Positions 47,549 through 60,020 are shown, counted from the first letter of the stretch. The stretch: 64,000 nt of DNA from Tigriopus japonicus (GCA_010645155.1 JAAGOF010000288.1:439328-503327), one strand, 5' to 3'. Program-made: numbers and translations. The notes: generated by a model from the letters alone, not told the origin.

Positions 47549-49771
47549 TCAAGGTTTCTTATTTTTGGTTTTGAATTCAGATTTAGGTATGCGACCAACA
47601 TATTCCTCACTGAATTTAGGAGTCTTGAAGTAGTGATTGGATGGCAAAGTCCATGGCTTTTCGTTGGTTTTGGACCCAAGTTGTGCAATAAGATTATTGT
47701 ATTTGGCTTGGAGTTTGTCAAATAGGGCCACTTTCAGTAAAATGTTCTTGGTCAAGCTGTCTGTATAATGAATCATGATATCATCGGATGCAATATCAAA
47801 AACCAATGGAGGGCCGGCAAAGAATTGTTTGGAATCTGTAAGGGTGATATTGCAGTTCTGAGCACCGAATCCATTGATTAAAACATCCTCCAAATGAAAG
47901 AAGGGAAGTTTTAACACCTCTTTGTAAATACAATCAACGGCCTGAAAGATGAAAATGATGGTATTTTCATTAACCATTTTCATTAGGTTCTTAGAAAAGA
48001 GAAAAAATTGTGTACTTCAATCTTCATAAAAATCCGTAGAGCAAAAACTTTTTATTGGCGTCTCTTTGAATCATTTTCGGATTCAGTTCAACATTAGGCC
48101 GAAAATTGATTTCTAAATATTCTATGTTGTCAATTACAAGAAATATGTTCTGCCTCACATGTTTATTCAGTAGCTTTCTAGAATGCAACTCGCCACGCTC
48201 CGTGTCTTTTTTGACAATTTTTGGCCATTTTGAAAGTATTTTTTTTGCCCATTTCAAAATAACAAAAAAAACTTTTTCGGCCATTTTGAAATGAAAAAAA
48301 GCAACCTTTTTTGGCCATTTTGAAATAATAAAAAAACTTTTTGGGCCATTTTGAAATAATAAAAAAAACTTTTTGGGCCATTTTGAAAAGATAAAAAAAC
48401 TTTTTGGGCCATTTTGAAATAATAAAAAAAACTTTTTGGGCCATTTTGAAATAATAAGAAAAAAACTTCTTGGGCCATTTTGAAATAATAAGAAAAACTT
48501 TTTGGGCCATTTTGAAATTTAAAAAGCAACCTTTTTTGGCCATTTTGGGTCATTTTGAAATTTAATAAAAAACGGCTTTTTTGCCCATTTTAAAATAAAA
48601 AAAAAACTTTTTTTGGCCATTTATTTTTTTTTAGCATTTTTTGATTTCTTTCCTTTACTGATAGCTATATATTCCATGCCATTGTACTTACATCCATGCT
48701 CAAGAAATATCCTGATCCACTGACAAACGGTGGATAAAATGATCCATTAAACATGTATGAAGGGGAAACCCATTTCTTTGTGAAATTATCTTTCTCTTCA
48801 GAAGGTGACACCAACTTGGGTAAAGGATTGTAAGGCAACAGGTGGCCCATTACAAGTTTTTGGGTATTTTTCCCTAACTTTGTCAACAACATCTGTAATT
48901 GATCCACATTTACAAAAGAGTCGTCATCCACTTTAAACAAATATTTAGGCGGTTTCTGAAATATGAACATTCATAAGTTTCCACCCTTCTTTCACTTTAC
49001 ATAGCCAACTCACAGCCCAATGCCTTTCCAAAGCATATTTGAAACAGAATAAGGTCTTCAAGGTAAGGTTGTTGTAGTGATCATCAAAGTTGGCTTGGAG
49101 AATGTCACCATGCACTTTGGCCTCATCTTGGATCTTTCTATTAATGTCGGGATCTGGATGAATCCCCACGATGAACAAAGCCAACATACCCTCTTTCCAA
49201 AAATTTTGGTAGAAGAACCAAGTTTTTCTCACTCCATCTCTCATTGAAAAATTCTCAGGACCAGAATGAACCAGGAACAAAATATCTCCTGAAGGGCTCC
49301 TTTCTTGTTCAGGTTGGATCAAAAATGGTTTATCTTTTATATTAAGATATCTCGGAAGGCTCCGATTTTTGCCAGGAGGCCAACCATCCACAATTGGACC
49401 CTTGTAAGTCATGGGATCCCCATAAGTGAAATGAACATATTGGACCACTCTGGTTTTAGCTTTATTCTTTGGAACTTCGGGCTCTAAGTGGGAAATATTT
49501 GGCTGACTGGAATTTGATTCAAAATTGTCTTTCTGCGTCCTAAAAGGTGATGAGAGTTATTTTACAATTAAAACTGGGTCAATATTGAAACTTACCTTTC
49601 GATTTTTTCTGATTTTAGATTGCCAACGGTGGGATGTCCAAAATATGTGCTTGGTTTATCCTCTACTTTCATGGCTTTGAAGGTCAAAATTGTGTTGGTC
49701 GTTAGAACTAGAAGAATTACCAAACAAGTGGTCCACGATAACAACTTTTTTTTGAGATGACGAATTCTCAT
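47549..49771 (-). CDS. GT31 beta-1,3-glycosyltransferase (galactosyltransferase family)
   Basis: Four exons on the minus strand: 49771-49596, 49539-49014, 48955-48692 and 47941-47549; 452 residues, with all joins in phase and GT..AG. Residues about 10-32 are a signal anchor (LLSWTTCLVILLVLTTNTIL), so the protein is a type II Golgi membrane enzyme. A stem follows, then the GT31 core: RDGVRKTW, FDDHYNNLTLKT, the metal-binding DxD in YLFKVDDDSFVN, YPPFVSGSGYFLS and HLEDVLINGFGAQ. It would transfer Gal or GlcNAc from a UDP-sugar in beta-1,3 linkage; the acceptor cannot be told. Intron 3 (48691-47942) contains a minisatellite. A dead partial copy lies about 8 kb away. The GT31 assignment is firm; specificity is open. 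Confidence 0.9.
48215..48630. repeat. Minisatellite in GT31 intron 3, unit about 31-34 bp
   Basis: About 12 copies of a unit like TTTTTGGGCCATTTTGAAAT plus AATAAAAAAAAC. Length variation is mainly in the A and T runs. Read as protein on the minus strand it gives a false repetitive ORF (FKMAQKVFFIISKWPKK). Confidence 0.95.
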
Positions 49772-50099
49772 GGTAATCAGTTCGAATTTGAAGACAATCT
49801 AAAAAAAAATTCTTTTGAATTAAATGGCAAGAACTTCTAATCTTTTTCAAACTGATTTTTCTTGATCTGTCTCACTCTTTAGTGGTTTAAAGGTATTTTT
49901 TAACTTTTGTTTCTCTTTTATGTAAATCAGACTTTCTCCTTTTATCAAAATAATGAAGTTATTATTATACTCAAAGTAGATGCTCTCAATGTCAAACCTT
50001 GAGTCTTTAATGTTTCCAATTCACATTTGGAATGAAATCACAATGTGCAAGTGGTTTTTTTTCACTTCTTTCAATTAACGAATCACTCTCTAATGAGAA

Positions 50100-50753
50100 G
50101 GCCTTCAAAAACAATGTTTTTCACAAGTGAAAGTTGTCATCACTGATTTGTTCTGGTTGTCTAAACTTTTGTAGGCCTCTTACAGAATCACAGCTTGTGG
50201 TGAAAGATGTGCGGTACAACAAGGCAATCAATATTTGTAATTCAAGATACCCAACTCAAGTGCTTATATTTAGACAAGGTTTAATTGAAATCAAGATATT
50301 CCTGTCAAAAATGTGTCTATATAATAAAGGATGGAAAATTATTTACGTTTATTAAAAAGGTTGTCTTTTAGATATTCCTAAAACCTGTCTTACCACAAAA
50401 TTATACTTTGAATCCAAACGTAAAATGTATAAACAAGAGTGCTCTTGCATGAAGTCAAGGAGAATCTAGATTAGTTAAAAACTGGAGTCTTTCCAGTCAA
50501 ACTTCTTTTTCGTCTGCCATTTTTCTTCTACCTGCTTCTTTTATCTCGTTAACATAACCTGCTTTAGGGAGAAATTTGATACTTCAAAAGAAAGTGGTCG
50601 AAGGTTGCCCATTTATGACGAACCTTGAGAAATATTTGCTGAATCGAGAGAATTTCAAAATAGACTTTTCAAAACCATTGTTGTTAAGGATCATAAGAGC
50701 ATACCAAATACATATGGACCAAGCGATGTACTAAATTTCAAGTTTTTCTTCTT
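50100..50753. other. Upstream of GT31 gene, no gene seen
   Basis: AT-rich. 49995-50060 is the segment shared with the pseudogene's 5' flank, so it probably belongs to the GT31 promoter region. Nothing further recognised. Confidence 0.4.
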
Positions 50754-50761
50754 GTCTGAAG

Positions 50762-51673
50762 CAGGGGGCCACTTCTAAAAATGGCCAAAAGTGGCCGAAT
50801 TTGAGATCTGGTGGCCGAGAAAAAAATATTTCCTCGGTCATATCCAAAAGTGGCCGAAAGTGGCCGAAAATAGTAAATACATAATCGAAATGTTTATGAA
50901 TTTTGTAAAGTGAAGCCTGCATTAGTCTGAAATCTTACTACATTTGAACGTGCCATGTTCTACCTACAAGAGCATAGACATCTAAGTATACATAGACTTG
51001 AAACTCTACTTTGTGTCCAAAAACTGGGCACTTGCAAATCTTGATAAAATGGTCGATTTTACAATTAGGAACACCCTTAGTAGAAATTTTTGGTTGATGT
51101 GTCTTCCGTTTAATGTTGAACCCTCTTTCTGAAGAAACTTTTGGTTTCATTTGGTTACTCAAATCGTCAATCACTGCAAAACTTATCAAAAATGGACCAG
51201 TCAAACTCACAGTCAAGAATTTGAAAAATAAATCCTCTTATTTCTCTAGATTTAAAACATACCTCATTGTGTTTGCAAATTTTTATACCAATTGGATAAC
51301 AATTTAAAGTTAACTATCTTTACTTGGAAATGTTGGAATTAGAAATGTTTTAGGAGGCTGGGCCAATGTTGATTAAGGGAATTGAAATTTGCTTTGTTGT
51401 GATACAAGTATTTTTCAGACTATTTGTTCCAACTTTTCGGCGTTAAACTGAGTGCTTGAATTTTTCAGATTTTATTCAATTTTTTTGAAAATTAAATATA
51501 AAAATTGAAAAGAGAAAAAAATTGATGGATCGATTTTAGTTTTAAGCGAAAACGCCATTTTTATAAGAATTCAGAATTTACCTTGTGGCCGAAGGCTTCA
51601 AAAAGGTGGCCGAAAGTGGCCGAATTTCAAAGCAAAGGTGGCCGAGAGGCTTCCCTAGAACCTGGCAACCCTG
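50762..51673. mobile_element. hAT-type element, CAGGG ends, GTGGCC-rich
   Basis: Starts CAGGGGGCCACTTCT and ends (inverted) CAGGGTTGCCAGGTTCTA. A perfect 8-bp duplication gtctgaag flanks it (50754-50761, 51674-51681). Both subterminal regions contain repeated AGTGGCCGAA motifs. 912 bp, no transposase. Same family as 42371-44235. Confidence 0.85.
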
Positions 51674-51681
51674 GTCTGAAG

Positions 51682-52756
51682 TAGAGGGCTAACAGAGAAA
51701 TGTCAATCAAGCAGAGTCAGTGGAGATTTGTTTTGAGCACACTTGATTGATTCAGCTGCAAGGGTGTCAAGTGACTTGATTTATCATACATTGCTCTTGT
51801 TTGACCAAAGCAGTTGAATTAGAGTTCTAGTGAGAGAAATGACACTCCAAGCCAGCCGCTTGCTTTCAGTTTTGATCCCCTTCACTAGCCTGAAGTTGGG
51901 CAGGATCACTGTAATGTGTTCTAAAAAGAAGAGTGACCTGACAACCCAGACAGAAATTGGTCCCTGACCCAGTTAGGTGCCTTCTATTGGCACGCCCCTG
52001 GAAAGGAAAAATCTTGAGTCATTGCTCTTGCTCATATTCTAGTAACCCATTCCAGTCATTTTTCTCTGTATATAAATGCATGCTTTCCCTGAATAAAGAA
52101 GTCAAACTAGTTCAGTCCATGTCTTAACAATTTGTAGATGACATGGGTTGAAAAAATAAGTCATTTGGCAACGTATTGAAACCCAATACTCCTCCCAACA
52201 CTCAAATCAGATCAGATCTTGAATTAGATTACTTGGAATTGAAATGCAAGGTCTCCAAAAAAATGGGGAACACTGAGGTTGAGTTCAGCCACTTTAGCAA
52301 TTGCGTGTTATTTTATGTGCATAAAGAGAATGAACCCTTAGTCAGGTTGACCAAATCTTAAAATAAAGAAAGTTATGTAGGAATTGTGAAACGTAAATGA
52401 TGAAATTAGGTAATCTTTGGTGTTTTATCTTGTATCTGTTTATCTCTTGAGCATTACAAACTTTGTAGCTGATCCACTGTATGAGTAAATACCTCCATAA
52501 AATTTCTGGAAAAAGTTTTCATTTTGTGAGATTTTGGTAAACCTGAACTTCAATTGTGTATGTGTCAATCTCCTGGGTATTTTGAATTTGGCGCCATGCC
52601 ATGAGAGTGAATTGTCAGCTGAATGGAATCATAACATAAGAAAAAAAAAACAAAAAAAAATAAGGTTGTGAATCACATAATTTAGCATGTTCAATGTCAA
52701 ATCCCATTGCACACTCACAAATATTTTCGGAGTGTCATTTCTCTGTTAGCCCTCTA
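51682..52756. mobile_element. hAT-type element, TAGAGGGC family, long version
   Basis: Left end TAGAGGGCTAACAGAGAAAT; inverted right end identical over the same 20 bases. The flanking 8-mer is gtctgaag on both sides (51674-51681, 52757-52764). The outer 150 bp on each side match the 308-bp element at 20151. The interior also holds a second TAGAG-like end (51836, tagagttctagtgagagaaa), so it may be a composite. No transposase. Confidence 0.85.
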
Positions 52757-52764
52757 GTCTGAAG

Positions 52765-54240
52765 TAGATTCACCAAGGTGAAAAACAGTTAGAAAATCTC
52801 TGTACAAATCACATCAGGACACTCATGTCATTATATATATCGGATTGAAGGGGAAAAAATGTGGAGACTTGTCAAAAGAAAAAACACGTTTTTATATTAA
52901 TTATTCTTTTCCTCCATCCATAGACCACTGGATCTCTAGACTGCGCTGCCGCTGTCAATCTGCTGATCTGATTCTCATTTGTTAGCAGGGAAGAAACAGA
53001 TAATGACACGAGAACGCAACCGTCCAAGAAAAGTTGTTTTAAGTTCCTTTTCGTATGTGTTTTACATGCAAAGTCCCCTCTGCCCCAACCCTTGGAAAGT
53101 GGGGAAATTGACTTCTGATCCCTAAATTTCAACGTTTGGTCCTTGAAAGTTGCTAATCTATGTTCATTAAAAAAAGTGAAAGCAAGCTCATTGTTAGGTG
53201 AGACAGGAACCCCTGAAAGGGGTGGACACGAACTCCGATTTTTGAAAAAATGGTATGAGGCCGAGGCTATATTTTGACACAACGTCATTTATTCCTTATT
53301 AACGGCTAAAACTGTTGAACATGTGTCTTGAAAGAATTCAGTCAAACTTTTTGTGGTAATATTTGTGGACTGGATGTTCTTCACCTTGATTTTAGAGGTC
53401 CCAGCACTCTTTTTACTCGTATCATGAACTTTTGACATTGAGCTCTCCAAAGGATTTTCGTCCTCATATCAATCAGGAAAATACATAGATGGTATCTTGC
53501 TTCACCCATTAGTCCAACTTCTGTGAAACACTGCTAAATAGAAGTATCTGTGGTGATATCTGGAGTGTTACCCCTCTTCCATCCTCTTCAACACCTCCAC
53601 AACGCAGGAACCATTTCCATAAGAAAATGAAAGAACAAGAATGGTCTCATTTTGAAACAAGATGGAGTCCAAGTCGGAGATGTTGTTGGCTATAACTATT
53701 GAAGGGCACTTTTGACGATTCTGAATCAGATCAGCCATCTGATCCGGATTGGAATAGGAACAAAGGCAATCACAACATCCTTGAGACAAAATGAGTGAAA
53801 AACATGAGGATTAAATCCTTATTGTGGATTTGATTGAAAATTTTTCAAGTCTTGGGGCTCAAGAAGGTCAGGACCACGCAAGACGGGGGCTAAGGGTCCT
53901 AGAGGACCAGAGGATCATGTCTTATGATTTCAGGGATAGGCTCTACAGGCTTGATAAAGTTTGATTGATCTTCTTAGATCCCCTTGTCCAGGAATTAACA
54001 ATCAGATTGATTGAAAAAATCCACACAATTCAATCTTGATGGGAGCATTTCATTCTAAAGAGGGTCCATATAATCCGGGTTAGACTGTCAAATCACCAAT
54101 TTGGGCTGACTGACTTGAAAGGCAGATCAAAATATTTAGCCCATCCATTGCTTGTAGGTCCACTTGATAGGTTTCAAAGTCATCTTAATTTGTTCCTCAT
54201 TTGATCGAATTCTTGACACTGAGGACTTCTTCTTTCTTTG
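52765..54240. other. Intergenic, one exon-like frame
   Basis: Apart from the candidate exon at 53571-53785 I see only motif-free frames; the longest (52872-53288 minus, 138 codons) has no family signature and biased composition. Confidence 0.35.
53571..53785 (-). CDS. Candidate orphan exon, unknown protein
   Basis: The minus-strand frame CCDCLCSYSNPDQMADLIQN ... ILVLSFSYGNGSCVVEVLKR is protein-like. It is preceded by a pyrimidine-rich stretch ending in AG and followed by GGGTAAC, a possible donor. No family recognised and no neighbouring exon found; it may be a decayed gene or chance. Confidence 0.2.
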
Positions 54241-54242
54241 TT

Positions 54243-54936
54243 CTATATGGACCTTAATCCGAACGCAAATTCCTCTTGAAAACGGATTAACTCTTTCAGG
54301 ACGATTGGGTGTTACCCAATCGTCCCAACGCGTTGGGACGCGTACCCAAACCCAACGCGTACCCAAACCCAAACGCGTTTCTTGAAACCTGTTCTTTCGT
54401 CCTGAAAGAGTTAAGAACCAACTTTCCCCACATACTCGCACCCGGATCAAAACGGGGAGTTTTATCGCACTCGTCCATCACACAACTTGAACAACTTAAG
54501 AATATCTTACCTGTCCTTATTATCCTGAACTAAAAGACACAACCATACAATAAAGGAAATTCAAAAATGGATCATCATTCATAGAACATTAAATTATCCC
54601 AAGGTGACACAACCTATAACAACCTTGATTTCATGCAAAGTTTGGCATGTGTTAATTCAATTCAGGATAATACCTTAAATATTGATGGATGGGTTCAATT
54701 GTAAGTTCAAAGATACTAATAAAACGTTCAAGTCGGATGATATATGAGCTCGGAAAAACACGTTATTTTGTTGTTGATAATTCATGGAATCGTAAAATAT
54801 TCTTTGTTGTTCAAGTTGTGTATTGGATGTGCGTAAAGAAACTCCCCGTTTTGGTACGGGCGAAAGTTGGTTCTTAATCCTTTTTCACGAGGAATTTGCG
54901 CTCGAATTCAGGTCCATATTCATTCTATTTGCTTTA
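54243..54936. mobile_element. Fold-back element with long inverted arms
   Basis: The left arm (54243-54286 plus 54411-54465) pairs with the right arm (54835-54936). Shared pieces are atatggacct, cgcaaattcctc, ggattaagaaccaactttc and aaaacggggagttt. The left arm is interrupted at its internal TTAA by a 120-bp element. Outer boundaries are approximate and no target duplication is certain. Confidence 0.65.
54291..54410. mobile_element. 120-bp TTAA-flanked MITE
   Basis: Terminal inverted repeats CTCTTTCAGGACGA at both ends, with TTAA on each side (54287-54290, 54411-54414). TTAA duplication is characteristic of piggyBac-type and some Kolobok-type elements. The interior contains the hairpin ACGATTGGG-TGTTA-CCCAATCGT and repeats of acccaaac and acgcgt. 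Confidence 0.75.
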
Positions 54937-56219
54937 GATGAGGCTATCACTTCTAAAGATTGTAGCAGGTAACCTGGTCATCAAATTTCATTTAATCACT
55001 TGATCGTCATCTTGAAGTAAAGACACCTTGCGGGTTCATTCGAACTTGTAACCAATGAATTAGCCCTCCATGATGTGATCATTTATTCACTCTTTCATTC
55101 ACTCGTTCATGGCTGAACTTGTTGTCTTCAAAACACCAACATCGGACTAATTTTGGGGCGTGGGGTTGACCTTTACCAAGGCTAGGACTTGGCTGGACCC
55201 GCTTGAAACACAGGGAACACCGATTGGCGCACTATCTTTTGGAATTTTGGTCGATTTCCGTTTGATTTTCCGCTCCCAACATGGCCGGCGTTTGTACTTC
55301 TTGTTTACGAATCTCGGCCTCATACCGGAGGTTGCGTGCCGGAGAAATTCCGCGAGTTCGTATCCAGTATTAATACTATTATATAGGTTATCCCTGGGTG
55401 AGAATAAAAGTCCAATAAAAGAGTGATTGAACCATCATGAACCAAGTTATTGTAAATATGTCTCTACAGAGTTGTCAACCTTGTCTCCAGATTCTCACAA
55501 ACAAAGGCTTCAAGAAAGCTACACCACCTTTTCACCTCATTACATGTCATCTAAGAAAGCCCACGCTTCAGGATTAACCAAGGGAATCAAATAATACTTT
55601 TCTTGCAATTTAAAGGTCACACTGTATCACCTTGTGAAAGCAAAGTTATTCAAATATTTGATAAAGTTCTCCAACAAGTGAAATAGTGTCCTGCATAAAT
55701 TATTGGTTTGCAATCAGAGTGATAATAGTAAATCAAATATGAAGTTGGGCTAAACTTAACATGAACATTTTTTATGGATTTCATTGACCAAATATGGGTA
55801 AAATTTTGTGTCTATGCATAACTATAGCCTCTTTAGATGGCTATCAATTCAGTTTTAGAATTGATATCAACACCATGACGTTAAAAAGGTGTTTAAAGGC
55901 TTGACATTCGATCAGAGAGAGCTATGCAATCCACGTGCTTAAGATAGACTTTCCCACAAAGGGATGCGGCGGAATGTGGTCACTAACACCGGGATAGCAG
56001 GAATTTCATGCGACTTTTTACCGTAATAGCAGTACCCGTCGGGGTAGCAAGAAGGAATAGCATTACCCTTAGCCAAATGATAGGGTTCCTGCTAATTCGT
56101 CAAGCAAAATTGTCTCCCGAAAGGTTACTGCTAGTGTTAATACCAGGGTTAATTTGGGAACATCAACACTTCCTTGACAGAAATCGACTGAAGAGTTCTC
56201 GCAACCTCTTCTACAATTC
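54937..56219. other. Intergenic; weak tRNA-like segment
   Basis: Near 55278-55375 a TGGCCGGCGT A-box-like motif is followed by GAGTTCGTATCC, close to a B box, so a decayed tRNA-derived sequence is possible. No cloverleaf could be drawn convincingly. The rest shows nothing. Confidence 0.25.
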
Positions 56220-56745
56220 CAGGGTTAACTTCAATGTGCTTGAATTGGCAAGAAGTTAAACCCTGTTACAGGAATGCAAAATGCTTGCTAAGGGAGTTAA
56301 ACTTTTGCTGCCTAGAGGAAAACAAACATGAACAAATTTAACTCCCTTAGCAGGAACATCTATTTGCCCTTTATAATCCAATGTACTTGAATTGGCAAGA
56401 AGTTAATCCTTGTAGCAGGACCACAAAATGTTTGCTTAGGGAGTTAAACTTTCAAATTCGAACAAGTTTAACTCCCTTAGCAGGAACATCTGTTTGCCCT
56501 TTATTATCCAATGTACTTGAATTGGCAAGAAGTTAACCCTTGTAGCAGGACCACAAAATGTTTGCTTAGGGAGTTAAACTTTCAAATTCGAACAAGTTTA
56601 ACTCCCTTAGCAGGAACATCTGTTTGCCCTTTATTATCCAATGTACTTGAATTGGCAAGAAGTTAACCCTTGTAGCAGTACCACAAAATGCTTACTTAGG
56701 GAGTTAAACTTTCAAACTCGAACAAGTTTAACTCCCAAGGTCAAA
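56220..56745. repeat. Satellite-like tandem repeat, unit 130 bp, about 3.5 copies
   Basis: Unit starts at 56292, 56439, 56569 and 56699 (spacing 147, 130, 130). Each unit has an inverted pair GGGAGTTAAACT ... AGTTTAACTCCC that can form a hairpin of about 45 bp, plus 'tgtacttgaattggcaagaa'. Degenerate pieces (tagcaggaa, gggttaa) extend upstream to about 56000. Confidence 0.9.
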
Positions 56746-59700
56746 GGTAGTATGTCGTATCTTTTGATATCTATGAACTTGAGATGTTGTGATCTTGCAT
56801 GCATTGTGACTGAAGTGCAAAGTAAAAAAATCGTTTTGAAAAAAGACAAATATCATATCATCATATTGAGCTTGCTAGATCTTTTCAAAAGCAAAAGAAC
56901 GTAGTCCTGCGTGTTGTAAAGGAATATATTATTTGAAGTCTTCATCAATGGCTGTTTTTTTTTGTTTACATCCACGATGTCCAATCCCGGAATATGTTCA
57001 ACATTCCTATCAAGTGGCCACACTGAAGGCTATCCCTTTATTCCTCGGTTGCTCCATGGACAGGGTTGCCGTTCAAAAAAAACAGTTTAGCAACTGTAAC
57101 AAATTAACCACCCCAAAAGTGATGATGTTAACGCAACATTTACAAATTCCCCCATATCTAAGATTCTAGGTCATATGTCTTGGTATGCTTGCTAGTTTAC
57201 TTGAAGGTATGCTCCAAAGTCTACTTGAGAGTAAACCTTTCATTAACTTTATAAACACAGCTCTTTTGAAGATTTCTGCAACCCAACCAAATCGCATTCA
57301 GTGATTTCAGATACTAATTCAATTTGAACTTGTGGCACTCTGATAGTTTGTTGGGTGCAATTTTGACAAATCGTGCCAAACGCAATATGAATCGTCCTGT
57401 TCAAGTAAATGGTGTGAGCATATGTTTTGATGGCAACTCTTGAAAGTGTACTTGTTAGTACTAGTGATGTGACTTGGGCAAGTAATGAGTCATCACAAAC
57501 ACCCAAGAACAAGTTGTTGACAAGCATTACTTGGGCAATACACCCAATACACTTGGCAAGCTCAAGGAACATTGGAAGATGCAGTTGCCGGCAGTTGCTC
57601 TTAGAAGAGTTAAGATGCTTGCAGTGTGACTTAGAAGAAAAGAATGCCAAGTTGCATTTTCAATGATCTTTTGACCTTGATAATTCAGCAATAAACAGTG
57701 GAAGTGAAACAAAAAATATTTTGATTTGGATAGCATTTGCAAAACCATGTTTTTTCTTTAGTTTCCGTTCTAAGCCACACATGAATACACTTTTCAGGTC
57801 AATCAAGAATGACATTTAACAGTCACACTTGGGAACAAGCTCGGTCACTCAGAGTTGCTAGAAAAAAATTTAAGATGCCAATTTTTTTTTTTTGAAATAT
57901 TCTCAAAAGCTTTTGCATTTCTCAATGCAAAAGCTTTGAATTGTGTATTTTCATCTAAAAATCCATCCTAACAAGGACCTGGGCCCTATTTAGCTGAAAC
58001 TTTCTGGTTAATTGAAATTCTGATGCCGAAGGTTTAGTCTTCATTCCTAGCAAATTTGGCAAACCTGTAAGGTGGGAAAAATACTTGTACAGGCACCCAA
58101 GTAGACCCAAGTTTCGGCAAGTCCAAGGTACTGTGCCGGACCGCTTGCCCAAGCTCTTGTTTGCCTCCCATCACTAGTTAGTACACTTCGTAGTTCAATT
58201 GGCTGGTTTTGTTGAGACAGCTGCCATTTTGAAAAGTAAGTCTCTCATTCCAACCTAGAAGTGCCTCTACATCTGTGATCGTAAATTCATCCTCTCGAAA
58301 CACTAATTGCCCGCTGATTCAGCTGTTCCACATTTCTCCTTCTTTATTTCATATTACTCCATTCAACTCAAAACATTGATTGATCTCACAGGAGCATGCA
58401 AATTTTGGCAGCTAATTTAAGGAAACACTGTAAGGAAGTTCGCTGGCAGTTCGATTGATCAGCTTTGAAGTATTCAAATGGGAGTGCTTCCACAACGTTG
58501 GAATGCTCCTCTCTAGGCGTGCTTCTCGGAGAACCTCTCAGCAATCAAACCTGATGCTAAGCCCAAATAGCGACCCAGCTTGCTAGAAGTTTACTTGAAG
58601 TCAATGGAACTAGCACATGTTTGTGCATGCTAAACATATGACTAGCGTTGGATTGTTGTTGAGGTATCTACTTGTTGCACCTTGGCACCAGTGGTACACT
58701 TCTCTTTTCATGAGTTGCTTAGTGTACTTCTGATTCAAGAAAGCTTATGCTATCAACAAAATGGCTGAAACTGCCTTGAAGTTGCCTCGAAGTCAATTTT
58801 GCAAGCACACCTTGGAATACACAAAACATCTGACCTTCTATTTGAAAATGCAACTTTGAACCTGTCTCTCATGACACCAATATGGCAACTTCAATGATTC
58901 ATTAGAAAACTACCGATTCTCATGTTATTGACATTTATCTCGGTAGGGAAGCAAATTCCAAGCAAAAGCGTCATTTGATGGTTCAAATTTAGAACCGAGA
59001 TGAACTTAGTCGATTTGAGTCCAGTGGGCTTGGTTGAGCATGCGCGCAATACTTCTTTTTTGGTTTCAACTTCAGAGTTGCGCCGCAAGGGTCCTCGTAG
59101 GGCTGGGAGTCTCCCTCACTGGAAGTGTGGCCAAGCCGTCTCTGGTGTAACCCTCTTATGAGGTATTTGAGCGGTGAGGGCTAAACTGAGACTGACGCCA
59201 ACATGTTAAGTTGGATTACTCTAATGGCTGGACGGCTCCCAACCTTTGAGAACACCTTAATGATTGCACAAAGATCCACTCCAGATGTTAGTGGCATCCT
59301 CCTTCCATTCAGTGTACAGCACATCTTTTACTGGGTCAGGAAGGGTCGCTAGGTCTGGTGAAATTCTTGATTTATGGAGTAAATGCCTTGCAAAAGTTAA
59401 CGTTAGCAGGAATCTTATGTCTATTTTAGCATTAGCAGGAATTATATACCCCTTTGTAATACTAGCAGCAACTTTCTGTCATTGAGATAAAATTCAGGCG
59501 GCTCAATCCAGTAAAAACAGGATCAAAAGTCCAAATGCTTAATTACTTTATTTTTAGTGCCAAATGAAAGTCCAGTGTTTCGTAATAGTGGGTAATTTTT
59601 TTCATCATTTCACGCCATATATTTCACTACTTTTTAGCCTTTCAAAATATTGTTCTGTTATTGCTGTAAAGAACCGTAGTGACTGCTATTGAGGCTTTAG

Positions 59701-60020
59701 TGCGTATTTTTGAGGATCAGTCTCCAGTTTACTGCTCTCTATGCTCCATCAATGTGATGATTTAAAATTTACCTTCAGCTACTAATCATGAAATCCCTTT
59801 GACAATTAATACTTACCATTATTCACTTGAAGCAATTTACACTTGATTTGTCCCTTTTTTGAAGTTAACTCTTATGAACCATATTTGCCGCGTTTAGGGA
59901 GAGAGATGCACGTCCTTTTAACAAGGTATGATCGAACTGGACCCTGCCCATGCTCAACAAATCAACGTCTTCCTAAACTTAAACAAGAACATCTGAACAA
60001 TGGACAGACCTGTGATGACC
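56746..60020. other. Intergenic, no gene supported
   Basis: Many short frames, none with a motif. A GC-rich patch at 59080-59190 and repeated 'tagcaggaa' at 59405-59470 are the only composition features. A short frame ending at 60020 (LLTRYDRTGPCPC...) may be a LINE C-terminal relic but is too weak to call. Confidence 0.35.

Noticed and set aside
48178..48553. Open frames of 121 and 99 codons with a repeating FKMAQKVFF pattern
   Set aside because: They are translations of the intronic minisatellite; the period of the protein equals the DNA unit and several frames stay open for the same reason.
52872..53288. 138-codon minus-strand ORF
   Set aside because: No motif, biased composition, and no splice-linked neighbours.
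55278..55375. Possible tRNA gene (TGGCCGGCGT and GAGTTCGTATCC)
   Set aside because: No acceptor stem or anticodon arm could be drawn; at most a decayed tRNA-derived sequence.
56292..56745. CRISPR-like or LTR-like direct repeats
   Set aside because: The whole 130-bp unit repeats, including what would be spacer; no Cas or LTR features.
57060..57090. CAGGGTTGCCGTTC as a hAT terminus
   Set aside because: No partner end or target duplication found nearby.
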